A stretch of 64,000 nucleotides of DNA from Liolophura sinensis (taxonomy: Eukaryota > Mollusca > Polyplacophora > Chitonida > Chitonidae): NCBI RefSeq assembly GCF_032854445.1, contig NC_088295.1:16667385-16731384 (forward strand). Direction: 5' to 3'. The position numbers were made by a program, and so were the translations under genes. The notes beneath the pieces are model-generated. The model did no database searches, was not told the DNA's origin, and worked only from the letters and a program-made list of their open reading frames with translations. Positions 38,801-44,199 of the stretch are shown here, piece by piece; the first letter of the stretch is position 1, and every line of letters begins with the position of its first letter.

Positions 38801-39346
38801 TTCAATTTTAAATCTACCTTTGCTCCACTTATGTATATATCCTAAAGTGAATGGTTTGTTTAGGACTGTTACCTGGATTAGCACCTGGGGCAATCCCACA
38901 AAGTCATTTCGGACTCCTAACGTGATGCAAGCGCGTGTTTTTCTACCCTGGAAACCAAAATTTGGACCATTTCATCAATGTTTTCTCGATACAAATGTGT
39001 AAACGTCAACTTCCATTACCAAATACTAAAGAGAGTAAAGATAATTTAAAGGTTTTAACTTGAGTCAGAAACAGTTTGTGGAATCAGCCCCAGTGGTTTA
39101 GGAAAATAATATAAACTGACTGGTCAAAGCTGATATGAGGATAATAGCGGTTTACTCATAGTTCTTGTGGTTAACATTGGTAATGTATTACTTTAGAGTC
39201 TAAATGACAGTGACCATAATTAACTGTGCATCATACATTTGTGGCAGGTATTCCTGATGTTTGCTAAGCAGCAGCTAGAAGAGGGCATGGACCAGCCAGA
39301 ACACCAGCAAGGTTTGAACCCTGCATTTGACAACATCCAGGTGTGA
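5774..39346 (+). CDS. ABCA5: ABCA5-type ABC lipid transporter, complete gene in 31 coding exons
   Basis: This is a full-size ABC subfamily A transporter of 1712 codons (human ABCA5 is about 1640). Exons are listed separately; every splice phase agrees and all introns are GT-AG. The order is an N-terminal [14 protein letters not shown]1 (about 35-437), NBD1 (Walker A GHNGAGKT 533-540, LSGGQ 634-638, FLDEP 656-660, switch His 690), TMD2 (about 850-1287) and NBD2 (GPNGAGKT 1391-1398, LSGGT 1490-1494, LMDEP 1512-1516, His 1548). ABCA5 is favoured over ABCA3 by segments such as EKEKKIKE with [23 protein letters not shown] and [12 protein letters not shown]. The family moves lipids (cholesterol and sphingolipid roles are proposed) in late endosomal and lysosomal membranes. 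Both ATP sites look competent. The gene converges with the PITPNC1-like gene on the other strand. Confidence 0.92.
6477..6858 (+). CDS. ABCA5: ABCA5-like exon 2 (TM1 and first extracellular domain)
   Basis: Residues 29-156. The exon opens with transmembrane segment 1 ([14 protein letters not shown]) and runs into the first luminal/extracellular domain, which has an N-glycosylation sequon (NVT) and a NLGVVF stretch typical of ABCA proteins. Acceptor tggcag, donor gtcagt, ends in phase 1. Confidence 0.9.
9266..9369 (+). CDS. ABCA5: ABCA5-like exon 3
   Basis: Residues 156-190, including [15 protein letters not shown], the conserved helix before TM2 in ABCA5. Two cysteines lie near the start. 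Acceptor tctag, donor gtgagt, phase 0. Confidence 0.9.
10391..10617 (+). CDS. ABCA5: ABCA5-like exon 4 (TM2 and coupling helix)
   Basis: Residues 191-266. TM2 ([18 protein letters not shown]) is followed by the cytosolic [15 protein letters not shown] signature that contacts the nucleotide-binding domain. The split Trp codon (TG|G) joins exon 5. Donor gtgggt. Confidence 0.92.
11080..11440 (+). CDS. ABCA5: ABCA5-like exon 5 (TM3-TM5)
   Basis: Residues 266-386. Three or four hydrophobic helices are visible: [35 protein letters not shown] and [18 protein letters not shown], then a short loop and [13 protein letters not shown]. Acceptor ttgcag, donor gtatgt, phase 0. Confidence 0.92.
11695..11845 (+). 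CDS. ABCA5: ABCA5-like exon 6 (TM6)
   Basis: Residues 387-437. The last TMD1 helix, [20 protein letters not shown], is followed by the conserved VIP before the cytosolic linker. Acceptor ttgtag, donor gtgagt, phase 1. Confidence 0.92.
12868..13140 (+). repeat. 51-bp minisatellite, about six units (intron 6)
   Basis: Unit starts (tatgaggctc) lie at 12868, 12925, 12976, 13027, 13078 and 13129, with spacing 57 then 51 four times. Each unit carries cccgggaacac. Because 51 is divisible by three, both strands stay open, giving repeat-peptide ORFs. Diverged single units also lie at about 11909-11970 and 13213-13262. Confidence 0.85.
13401..13584 (+). CDS. ABCA5: ABCA5-like exon 7 (linker to NBD1)
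   Basis: Residues 437-498. It holds the [15 protein letters not shown] stretch after TM6, a Ser/His/Asp-rich variable loop, and [15 protein letters not shown], one of the clearest ABCA5-specific matches. Acceptor ttgcag, donor gtaaac, phase 2. Confidence 0.92.
13672..13707. repeat. Hairpin, 12-bp perfect stem (intron 7)
   Basis: ctgggattaaga at 13672-13683 pairs perfectly with tcttaatcccag at 13696-13707 across a 12-base loop. It is intronic, and I see no conserved RNA family. Confidence 0.6.
14124..14153. repeat. Hairpin, 13-bp perfect stem with 4-base loop (intron 7)
   Basis: tatatggcataat (14124-14136) and its exact reverse complement (14141-14153) flank the loop ataa. It could be the tip of a small inverted-repeat element or a chance AT-rich palindrome. 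Confidence 0.6.
14834..15290 (+). repeat. 64-68-bp minisatellite, seven units (intron 7)
   Basis: The phrase aacctcatggttcaag recurs at 14834, 14898, 14964, 15028, 15092, 15156 and 15224. Length varies by 2-4 bases because of a GA-dinucleotide tract inside each unit (gagagagatctt). The array ends about 65 bases before exon 8. Confidence 0.9.
15354..15412 (+). CDS. ABCA5: ABCA5-like exon 8 (start of NBD1)
   Basis: Residues 498-518, the first strand of NBD1 ([20 protein letters not shown]). At 59 nt it is the second-shortest exon of the gene. Acceptor ctacag, donor gtatgt, phase 1. Confidence 0.9.
15591..15693 (+). mobile_element. SINE fragment (3' half), forward
   Basis: This is the truncated 3' part of the window's main SINE family: cgtgggtttccccgggct, then catataagtgaaatattcttgag, ending in ataaataaat. 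The tRNA-like head is missing. Confidence 0.7.
15886..16019 (+). CDS. ABCA5: ABCA5-like exon 9 (Walker A of NBD1)
   Basis: Residues 518-562. It contains [20 protein letters not shown], with Walker A Lys539, and a TSGH turn. Acceptor ggcag, donor gtaggt, phase 0. Confidence 0.95.
16176..16640. repeat. Internally duplicated interspersed repeat with (tctg)n (intron 9)
   Basis: Phrases recur within the block: catctcctcccaaac twice, gaaactta three times, and tttaatNNcaatNgggtaattattttNa twice about 240 bases apart. A short (tctg)n run lies at 16204-16222. It looks like a tandemly duplicated degenerate repeat. Confidence 0.4.
17103..17255 (+). CDS. ABCA5: ABCA5-like exon 10 (Q-loop)
   Basis: Residues 563-613. 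It holds the Q-loop [12 protein letters not shown] and the start of the helical subdomain ([11 protein letters not shown]). Acceptor ttcttag, donor gtaagt, phase 0. Confidence 0.93.
17669..17788 (+). CDS. ABCA5: ABCA5-like exon 11 (signature motif of NBD1)
   Basis: Residues 614-653, containing the ABC signature [15 protein letters not shown] (634-638 is LSGGQ). Acceptor ttcag, donor gtttac, phase 0. Confidence 0.94.
17950..18016 (-). mobile_element. SINE 3'-end fragment, reverse
   Basis: It reads as the reverse complement of the SINE tail: gttttatcccatgctcaagaat then atttcacttatat. Only the tail is recognisable. Confidence 0.55.
18233..18371 (+). CDS. ABCA5: ABCA5-like exon 12 (Walker B and H-switch of NBD1)
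   Basis: Residues 654-700. Walker B is VMFLDEP with catalytic Glu659, the D-loop is AGMDP, and the switch is [11 protein letters not shown] with His690. Acceptor ccccag, donor gtaaga, phase 1. Confidence 0.95.
18635..18725 (+). CDS. ABCA5: ABCA5-like exon 13
   Basis: Residues 700-730: [20 protein letters not shown], then FGIGYHL, the conserved end of the NBD1 core. Acceptor ctacag, donor gtaggc, phase 2. Confidence 0.93.
18833..18986 (+). mobile_element. SINE fragment (3' two-thirds), forward
   Basis: It starts at ctgtacgtgggaaggtctt and runs through ccgggctctgccc and ataatgctggcc to an aaataaataaa tail. It lacks the tRNA-like head and sits in the intron after exon 13. Confidence 0.75.
19133..19272 (+). 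CDS. ABCA5: ABCA5-like exon 14
   Basis: Residues 730-777, the regulatory region after NBD1: [19 protein letters not shown] followed by [15 protein letters not shown], matching the ABCA5 LVYSLPF region. Acceptor tttcag, donor gtaggt, phase 1. Confidence 0.9.
19365..19626 (+). mobile_element. Full-length tRNA-derived SINE, forward (intron 14)
   Basis: The head looks like a tRNA: box-A-like ggctcagttggttagggcg, then box-B-like gagctcaagtcc. A family body follows (cgtacgtgggaaggtctt; ccgggctctgcccggtttcc; accataatgctggcc; agtgaaatat) and an (aaat)n tail. The flanks share gtgatag (19358-19364 and 19627-19633), a short likely target-site duplication. No coding capacity; an autonomous LINE would have to move it. 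Confidence 0.88.
20208..20324 (+). CDS. ABCA5: ABCA5-like exon 15
   Basis: Residues 777-816. It has FSALE, a Ser/Thr-rich insert, then [15 protein letters not shown], a near-exact match to the ABCA5 regulatory segment. Acceptor tttcag, donor gttatt, phase 1. Confidence 0.92.
20612..21034 (+). CDS. ABCA5: ABCA5-like exon 16 (linker and TM7)
   Basis: Residues 816-957, the largest exon (423 nt). It encodes a polar linker ([15 protein letters not shown]), the cytosolic [19 protein letters not shown] that opens TMD2, TM7 ([20 protein letters not shown]) and the start of the second luminal domain with sequons NKT and NAS. Acceptor ttacag, donor gtaaga, phase 1. Confidence 0.92.
21085..21290 (+). 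mobile_element. MITE-like repeat family B, forward copy (intron 16)
   Basis: It starts agttcttcaacctcttcacc and ends ggaaaaggttgaggaatt, so the ends are imperfect inverted repeats. Internal landmarks ggtcaatccaaccagtgtag and cttaaattgtgca match other copies of the family. Confidence 0.6.
21597..21739 (+). CDS. ABCA5: ABCA5-like exon 17 (second luminal domain)
   Basis: Residues 957-1004 of the second luminal domain, poorly conserved in the family. It is supported by phase on both sides (1 in, 0 out), acceptor ttctag and donor gttaga. Confidence 0.85.
21747..21928 (+). repeat. 91-bp direct tandem duplication (intron 17)
   Basis: Two adjacent 91-base copies start at agtgacaaggcatcaatca (21747 and 21838) and differ at about three positions. 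The first begins only eight bases after the exon 17 donor. Confidence 0.85.
22100..22292 (+). mobile_element. MITE-like repeat family B, best-preserved copy (intron 17)
   Basis: The left end attcttcaaccttttcacat (22101-22120) and the right end atgtgaaaaggttgaggaat (22272-22291) are 20-bp terminal inverted repeats with one mismatch. The interior is AT-rich and non-coding, with ataaattgcac near the right end. Size and structure fit a MITE. Confidence 0.7.
22335..22601 (+). CDS. ABCA5: ABCA5-like exon 18 (luminal domain 2 and TM8)
   Basis: Residues 1005-1093. [16 protein letters not shown] matches the conserved YN-x-x-x-HSLP element of ABCA extracellular domain 2. Sequons NDT and NNT are present. 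TM8 is [19 protein letters not shown], followed by the cytosolic RERE. Acceptor tttcag, donor gtgtgt, phase 0. Confidence 0.93.
23468..23599 (+). CDS. ABCA5: ABCA5-like exon 19 (TM9)
   Basis: Residues 1094-1137. [18 protein letters not shown] is the TMD2 coupling segment (KAR-x-Q-x-x-x-SG), then a hydrophobic helix ending [13 protein letters not shown]. Acceptor gacag, donor gtaatg, phase 0. Confidence 0.92.
24171..24196. repeat. Short hairpin, 9-bp stem (intron 19)
   Basis: ctatcctag and ctaggatag flank an 8-base loop. The position is intronic and the significance unknown. Confidence 0.4.
24407..24559 (+). CDS. ABCA5: ABCA5-like exon 20 (TM10)
   Basis: Residues 1138-1188. [20 protein letters not shown] forms a helix, followed by [16 protein letters not shown], like the ABCA FxF-KK turn. 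Acceptor ctgcag, donor gtaagt, phase 0. Confidence 0.92.
24594..24717 (+). mobile_element. SINE 3' fragment, forward (intron 20)
   Basis: gggctctgcccgatttcctc, accataat and tcttgagtatagcg precede an aaataaataaatgaat tail. The head is missing. The fragment begins about 35 bases after exon 20. Confidence 0.7.
25575..25712 (+). CDS. ABCA5: ABCA5-like exon 21 (TM11)
   Basis: Residues 1189-1234. Two hydrophobic runs, [15 protein letters not shown] and [20 protein letters not shown], fit the last-but-one helices of TMD2 and the conserved hydrophobic DPPY/P-x-Y turn. Acceptor ttgtag, donor gtgggt, phase 0. Confidence 0.9.
26140..26229 (+). CDS. ABCA5: ABCA5-like exon 22
   Basis: Residues 1235-1264, a polar loop ([18 protein letters not shown]) leading into the start of TM12 (ILFVFIM). 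Acceptor ttgcag, donor gtaaga, phase 0. Confidence 0.88.
27005..27256 (-). mobile_element. Full-length tRNA-derived SINE, reverse, with 9-bp TSD (intron 22)
   Basis: On the minus strand it reads from a tRNA-like head (ggctcagttggttaacacgc; box-B-like gagttcaagtcc) to an (aaat)n tail. The flanks carry tgaagccca at 26996-27004 and 27257-27265, a 9-bp target-site duplication. The 42-bp array starts 15 bases beyond the right TSD. Confidence 0.9.
27280..28326 (+). repeat. Perfect 42-bp minisatellite, about 25 identical copies (intron 22)
   Basis: The unit (gggctgtacgacttgaaact plus 22 more bases, ending cttcagaaa) repeats from 27280 every 42 bases; the last unit (28288) stops at cttcag. I see no substitution between copies. 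Because 42 is divisible by three and no frame used has a stop, both strands are open: forward as [14 protein letters not shown] repeats, reverse as [14 protein letters not shown] repeats. It lies inside a spliced intron and has no start, signal or splice context of its own, so I do not call a protein. Copy homogeneity implies very recent expansion or homogenisation. Confidence 0.95.
28642..28860 (+). CDS. ABCA5: ABCA5-like exon 23 (TM12 and linker)
   Basis: Residues 1265-1337. The end of TM12 ([16 protein letters not shown]) is followed by an acidic linker with [12 protein letters not shown], the EDxDVxxER motif that precedes NBD2 across ABCA proteins. Acceptor ctacag, donor gtgggt, phase 0. 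Confidence 0.93.
28976..29165 (+). repeat. Dispersed repeat family A, copy 2 (intron 23)
   Basis: It matches 1633-1806 in order: gaagaaaattatgcc, attatgcatattttcc, catcgttgat, then a cacc-rich tail. The copies are diverged and share orientation. Confidence 0.5.
29848..30078 (+). CDS. ABCA5: ABCA5-like exon 24 (Walker A of NBD2)
   Basis: Residues 1338-1414. [11 protein letters not shown] opens NBD2. A strongly basic loop (RGKKKKNKK) follows at the place where ABCA5 has its DKKDF...KVKK insert. Walker A is [13 protein letters not shown] (Lys1397). Acceptor ttatag, donor gtacac, phase 0. Confidence 0.94.
30295..30480. repeat. Repeat fragment shared with 53250-53360; contains a 21-bp duplication
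   Basis: tgtttagcagggcgtaggtc occurs twice in a row, then gacttgtgatcataag. A related order (acgtcaacttgcgatcataag, then a tttgacaa-acc block and an ...actgg...gca block) appears near 53260-53360. It probably belongs to an old dispersed repeat. Confidence 0.35.
30785..31256 (+). repeat. About 22-bp minisatellite, roughly 21 diverged units (intron 24)
   Basis: The unit is cattctgctgctacattgtata with many variants (ttttctgccac, gttttgctgctac, gccatgttgttta). As 22 is not divisible by three, all three forward frames stay open and give Cys/Tyr/His-rich repeat ORFs, which I regard as spurious. Confidence 0.9.
31336..31421 (+). mobile_element. Degenerate SINE 3' fragment, forward
   Basis: A weak match to the SINE tail (cccaccataatcctggc, gaaata, aacaccagtcaaat) immediately follows the 22-bp array. 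Heavily mutated. Confidence 0.35.
31851..32023 (+). CDS. ABCA5: ABCA5-like exon 25 (Q-loop of NBD2)
   Basis: Residues 1415-1472. The Q-loop is [20 protein letters not shown], followed by [13 protein letters not shown]. Acceptor gattag, donor gtgagt, phase 2. Confidence 0.93.
32351..32426 (+). CDS. ABCA5: ABCA5-like exon 26 (signature motif of NBD2)
   Basis: Residues 1472-1497, ending [10 protein letters not shown]. The LSGGT signature is closer to the ABC consensus than the equivalent LPAGI of human ABCA5. Acceptor ttgcag, donor gtaaag, phase 0. Confidence 0.93.
33077..33171 (+). CDS. ABCA5: ABCA5-like exon 27 (Walker B of NBD2)
   Basis: Residues 1498-1529: [20 protein letters not shown] with Glu1515, then KRFLW. 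The Trp codon is split TG|G. Acceptor ttatag, donor gtaagt, phase 2. Confidence 0.95.
33335..33510 (+). mobile_element. MITE-like repeat family B, forward copy (intron 27)
   Basis: It starts aattcttcaagcatattctg and ends ccagaaagttgaggaatta. Shared interior: tactttttgtgaagccctga, ggccattgcaacaactgtag and cataaattgcac. The left end is diverged. Confidence 0.55.
33789..33908 (+). CDS. ABCA5: ABCA5-like exon 28 (H-switch of NBD2)
   Basis: Residues 1529-1569: [20 protein letters not shown] with His1548, then AIMVNGQLQ. Very close to ABCA5 here. Acceptor ttgtag, donor gtaagt, phase 2. Confidence 0.95.
36431..36684 (+). mobile_element. Full-length SINE, forward, degenerate head (intron 28)
   Basis: The order is the same as in the other copies: ctgcctcaatggccgaggtgg head, acctctcactaatgcgg, a body with cccggtttcctcccaccata, agtgaaatgttcttgag and an aaataaataaataaa tail. 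The box-B region is damaged (gtgaaatcatgctgg). No TSD found. Confidence 0.8.
36804..37081 (+). CDS. ABCA5: ABCA5-like exon 29 (end of NBD2, regulatory domain)
   Basis: Residues 1569-1662: [20 protein letters not shown], a Gly-rich insert ([17 protein letters not shown]), then [20 protein letters not shown] and the [10 protein letters not shown] motif typical of the C-terminal regulatory domain. Acceptor aatag, donor gtgagt, phase 1. Confidence 0.93.
37919..38211 (+). repeat. About 64-bp minisatellite, five imperfect units (intron 29)
   Basis: catgttaggtagttcccc is repeated with aaaatatccactg, then tgtgtaagacaaagtcctgc. The third unit has lost its second half, so spacing varies. It ends just before the exon 30 acceptor. 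Confidence 0.85.
38248..38303 (+). CDS. ABCA5: ABCA5-like exon 30
   Basis: Residues 1662-1680: [15 protein letters not shown], nearly identical to the ABCA5 EEYSFSQATLEQ element. At 56 nt it is the shortest exon of the gene. Acceptor tttcag, donor gtaaac, phase 0. Confidence 0.93.
38508..38700 (+). mobile_element. MITE-like repeat family B, diverged copy (intron 30)
   Basis: Ends are agttcttcaacctattcaac and gaaaaggttgaagatttaca, matching inverted repeats. The interior is more diverged than in other copies. Confidence 0.5.
39248..39346 (+). CDS. ABCA5: ABCA5-like exon 31 (stop codon)
   Basis: Residues 1681-1712 and [16 protein letters not shown], then a polar tail ending [11 protein letters not shown]. 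The VFL-x-FA element is the family's last conserved strand. Acceptor ggcag. Confidence 0.92.
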   Translation, partial: VFLMFAKQQLEEGMDQPEHQQGLNPAFDNIQV

Positions 39347-39595
39347 CAGATCTGACGTCTGGATTACGTGGAGATAACACACTTTACAAATGTATAAGTG
39401 CATGCAGGTGGGGCAGATTTTTACATGAAACAGTTACAGGTGGCGGGAATGCACATGTGCTACAGATATCCAGTATGTGTCACATATCTGATGTGGAACT
39501 CACATCAGTGACATATTGCAAAGGTGTACAAGTGCTACAGATATTTGTATGTCCCAGATCTACTGTAAAAACACCCATCACTTAACAGCGGTAAT

Positions 39596-39962
39596 GATGT
39601 ACAAGTTCTACAGGTATCCAGATGTAATCTCACATATGTAATGTGGGGCACCAATAAGCAACCGATGGCAAAGATGTACAAGTGCTACAGATATCTAGAT
39701 CTCACAGATGTAATGTGGGACACCCAATAAGTAGTAGATGGCAAAGATGTACAAGTGCCACAGATATCCAGATCTCACAGATGTAATGTGAGACACCAAT
39801 AAGTAACAAATGGTAAAGATGTACAAGTGCTACAGATATCCAGATCTTACAGATGCAATGTGGGGCAGTAGTGAGCAACAGATGGCAAAGATGTACAAGT
39901 GCTACAGATATCCAGATCTCACAGATGTAATGTGGGCCACCAATAAGTAACAGTTGGCTATA
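39596..39962 (+). repeat. About 72-bp minisatellite, five units, in the probable 3' UTR
   Basis: gatgtacaagtgctacagat starts units at 39596, 39673, 39746, 39818 and 39890. Each contains catccag/atatccag, ctcacagatgtaatgtggg and caccaataag. Weaker relatives of the same phrases lie upstream (39440-39560), so the array probably began nearer the stop codon. Confidence 0.85.
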
Positions 39963-40159
39963 GATATCCAGGTATTAAAAGATGTGTTCAGCATACAGGA
40001 TCTATATACAGGTATTGTACAGTTGATAATGTTGATAATGACAGTTTATAGTAAAGGTATAGGTTATAATATATTTATAATATAGCTGATATGGGATGTA
40101 TCAAGAAAAACATTGTTTGTTTTTTTTATATATATTGTTTTCAGATATTTAAGAAAAAC

Positions 40160-40165
40160 AATAAA
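40160..40165 (+). terminator. Candidate poly(A) signal of the ABCA5-like gene
   Basis: AATAAA, with a T/G-rich run (cttgtttttgttcc) about 15-30 bases downstream. It would give a 3' UTR of about 0.8 kb. Other AATAAA hexamers occur further on (41460, 44669), so the true end is uncertain. Confidence 0.3.
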
Positions 40166-43058
40166 AATGCTCATGACTTGTTTTTGTTCCGATCCTTTAG
40201 GTAATACAAGTCAAGGTCATTTTCAGGAAGTTACTTTAAGGTTTCTGAGAATAGAGAAATCCTACATTGTATATTTACTTTGTGGGTTCAGCATTTGGAA
40301 GAACTTGCCTGGTGAGATCAGTGCCTGAAAACTAATTATTGCTGTTCTATTTATATTTTTATGCTGACTTCAGACCAAGGTTAAGACATGCAGAATGTGT
40401 TTTCACGATTATGTATTATTGCCATCCAAAATCACTTTCATGTAGACGAGAATTTGCGACTTACCTCAGTAAAGCTTAAACAAATTTACTTTATTTATTT
40501 CATTGGTATTTTATGACTTAATCAAGAGTATTAACAAATTTACTTTAAACTTGTCCAGTTCAGTCTTTAGAGAGGAAGGATTGGTCTTATAGCTTTATTC
40601 CATAGTGAATGACCTTCAACATATTACTGGTGCTGCCATTTGCCATTTACCTGGGTTATGTATTATGTGTGCAATGTCATGGGAAAGATTTTGACTCCAA
40701 ACACATTCATTCCTTTTATCTGCATGGAAGGGGCACTGGTTTTACTTTTTGTCCATGTGTGACCTCCAACGACCTCCTTTGTATATTCATAGAGGGGTAA
40801 ACTATATGTTTTGTTGATCCAATTCCACAAAGCGATGGTAAGGGAAGTGTGTACCTACAGTCCCATGGCAACACGTGTCTTTTAACGTGCAGTCAGTCAC
40901 ATGTACAGTCTTTAACAGTCAAACTCCATGGTCATATTTTGGAAGAGGGAGCTGTTTGTTTTATCTCTGTAAAAACAAACAGGTTTACATGATGCAGCAG
41001 AGATTTTTACATATTATGTTATTGTAAAGATAATTTACAGTGTTATAATGTCTTGATTGTTAAAATTTATGATTCAACTTACATTGTCTTTCATCCTACA
41101 ATTATGGCACTATAAGGTGTTTTTTGTATGTATATGTTTGCACTAGAAAGGTTATGCTTAATGTATGATATACAATATATGCAGTGCGTTGTCAGAAGCT
41201 TACATCTTGCATTGTGAAAAGCTAGAAGAAATCTCTGACTAATGTGAAAATGGATTTTTTGCAATGCTACATTGGCGAGTTGTACTCATTTCATGAAAAA
41301 TTCATGTTCCACCATTATATAGAAAATAGGCAGAAAAAATGTCTGTAATGTGTGCCGCTCTTTAGCCTATTTGTGATTTTCTCTCAGTTTACCAAGTAAC
41401 ATATATTAATTGTCTTTCTTTGTTTATAGATGTAAAACAGTCTGTGCAGTCAATGATATTAATAAATAACTTGTAAGTTCCTTCTTGTTAATACCATTCT
41501 CAATTACTGCCTTTATCAAACGCTCCTAATTACATTACTGTAAATAATGGCTTACAATAGTTTCATAGGTTTTGCATCTTTTATGTACCAATCATTATAA
41601 TGGAGCTATGTCATGACATATTGATTTGACATTGTTTGATAGTCATTTATTACACATTTGTTGACAAAAAGTGGCCAGTACACTGTGATGTGAGGTTTTA
41701 TAGTGTCAGTCTCATTTACACACATTTATGGTATCATGTGAGCACACCAACTTGGCTTTGGTATTTGATTTATATGGTAAATTTTGCAGAGATAATTCTC
41801 CAGGGCTGACTGAAATCTGATATGTCTGAATGGATGAGGAGTATGAGTAACTGTAACCTGTTTAGAGCTATGAAATATGCAGTGGTGTGGGTTTAGAAGG
41901 ACACTGTTGTCAAAACCTGTCCAGCATGCGTTTTGGAGGGGGTGTGGACTTCAATGCTTGAATTAATTTAACATTTTGAAATTTGAATTTGAAAATAACA
42001 TGTATGTCTCTTCTGACATCTGCATGTGGCATCCGTTGATAAATTGTCCTGTCATGTCTTGTTGTATGTATAGACAGGTAATTCATGAGTTTTACATTAA
42101 TTGTTTTTATCTGTAAGTAGTTTACCAGTTACCTTGTTTTGATAGATGGTTGTTAATATTTTTTGTTATTATTAATGGATATGATATATGATATATTATT
42201 ATATATTTACTGTTATTGTATTATATGTATGTAGTTTAATTCTTAAATCAATTTTATCTCACTACACTGGTATTTGTATGTTTTTGACACCTAAATGTAA
42301 TTATAAAGGAATCCGTAGAAACAAGGCAAACTGGAGAAAACAAATGACAAATGCTCAGGCTTTAATTATCAGTACCAGAACAACACAAAATTTGCCCGAG
42401 ACATTGTTGGCAAGGAGTTCAGTATCTTTGGAAATTTACTTTAGATGAACATTTCCAATCACTAGATCTCGCAAGGTGCGGGTTCAGTCGCCACGGTGGG
42501 CTGTAAGCAGTTGACGAAGCTCATGTGACCATTTGCGCAGTCTGTTTTCCACAGACCTCTTGTTTTCCACCTCTATGGTGTGAATATCTGTAGGAAAAAA
42601 AAGTAATCACCATTAACTTGCTAGAGATCGGTTGTTTACCCCAAGTAGCAGTCTTATATTCTCCACTCATAAATGTGAAAAGTAAAAAAATACTTAAGTG
42701 AGGCATTAGTAACAATGACATTGATAAATAATTTGTAAGTTTAGATTGTAAGTTTGTACATATAGTCAAACATTTATGCAGTTTTTAATGATACACTGGA
42801 TATATTCAGAACACAGATGTTAGAATAATAAGTGCATACGTTTGAAAGTAATAGATGCATGAACAAAACGGATGGTTATTGCAAAAATTAATAAAAACAC
42901 AGTTAGCAAATAGTTTTTGGGAATGTGCTGGGTAATGGAGTTTTGCATTCATTTCAGTGCAATCAGTTACCATGACTTTTTCTATGTGAAAGTTTTATGA
43001 AATGATGTGACCTATAATGCAGATCCATGCATTCAGGAAAAAGTTACAAGTGAATCAT

Positions 43059-43314
43059 GGGGCCACCTGGCTGATGTGGTTACCAGATGCAGATGCAGGA
43101 GCCTCTCACCAATGTGGTTTCTGTGAGTTCAAGTCCAGCCCATGCTGGCTTTCTCTCCTGCCATACATGGGAAGGTCTTTCAGCAACCTGTGGATGGTCG
43201 CGAGTTCCCCCCAGGCTTTGCCGGGTTTCCTTCCACCATATTACTGGCCGTCGTCGTAGAAGTGAAATATTCTTGAGTAAGGCGTAAAACATCAATCCAG
43301 TCAGTAAAGTCAAG
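43059..43314 (+). mobile_element. Full-length SINE, forward, with 12-bp TSD
   Basis: The head is ggggccacctggctgatgtg, box-B-like gagttcaagtccagcc, and the family body ends in aagtgaaatattcttgag and a short tail. The flanks caagtgaatcat (43047-43058) and caagtgagtcat (43315-43326) form a 12-bp target-site duplication with one mismatch. Confidence 0.88.
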
Positions 43315-43650
43315 CAAGTGAGTCATTTTTTCGTTATTCACTTTGTCTTTCAGATGAGGAAATAATGTAAGCAGGTAAGATACTAGATGTTGTAACTCTA
43401 AGCTGTAAATGTATATGCTTCCTTTTGTTCTTCCCGTACCCTATTCAAAGATCCGGTGCTGTAGAGTATTTGTTCCCGTATTCCAAGGATCTCTGAATAT
43501 ATAATATGTATACATGTAACTAATGATATCCACTTAGAACTTTCGACTGAAAAGCCTAGTGTATCAGTGACTTTGTTTTAATTTTTAACCACTGAGTCGT
43601 CAGAGCCCTATTGTACCAGATTAAAGAATTCACCACATGTGGTTAGTACC

Positions 43651-44199
43651 CTAATTCCTCAACCTTTTCACTGTGAAGAGCAACTTTCAGTGCAATTTAT
43701 ACACATTTTTAATTTTATATTGGAGACAAAACTACATTGGTTGGACATTGGTTGGCCAGTTTCAGGGCTTCACAAAAAGTATAATTTTATTAGTCATCAC
43801 AGAATGCCTTTAGAATGTGTATCTGAGAAACAACTTGGAACAGTTGATTCTCCATCTGCGTCGATTCTTTTTCAGGAATCTTTTCAGAGTTTTTTCTCAT
43901 ACATAAACGTGTATGTAGTAATGTAACAACTATCGATAGCGAGGCTATTAACTGAAACAACTCCAGTTGGCTTACTGCCGTTAGTAATGAGAAGATAGGT
44001 TGTATTTCTTTCACACTGTGATAGCCACGGATTTGTTACTGTTTTTGTTGTTAGTCTGTTGTTACATACAGATTGTGTGCGAGTTTTGAAAACAATTCTT
44101 GAAAAATAATCACATGGTCAGACAAAAGCGTGATGTCACAGCAAACATTTAAGCTTGAATAAACACCTTGCAATCGTGAAATTGTTGAAGAATTACAGT
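43651..44199 (-). mobile_element. MITE-like repeat family B, interrupted reverse copy
   Basis: The first part (43651-43815) matches the reverse orientation of the family, from taattcctcaaccttttcac to cacaaaaagtataattttat. The last part (gcttgaataaacaccttgca to attgttgaagaattacag) reappears at about 44153-44199. Roughly 320 bases of unrelated sequence lie between, possibly a later insertion. Confidence 0.45.

Noticed and set aside
15873-40000. Assignment to ABCA3 rather than ABCA5
   Set aside because: Some parts (VFLMFA tail, Walker regions) are ABCA3-like, but the [21 protein letters not shown] and [12 protein letters not shown] segments fit ABCA5 better.
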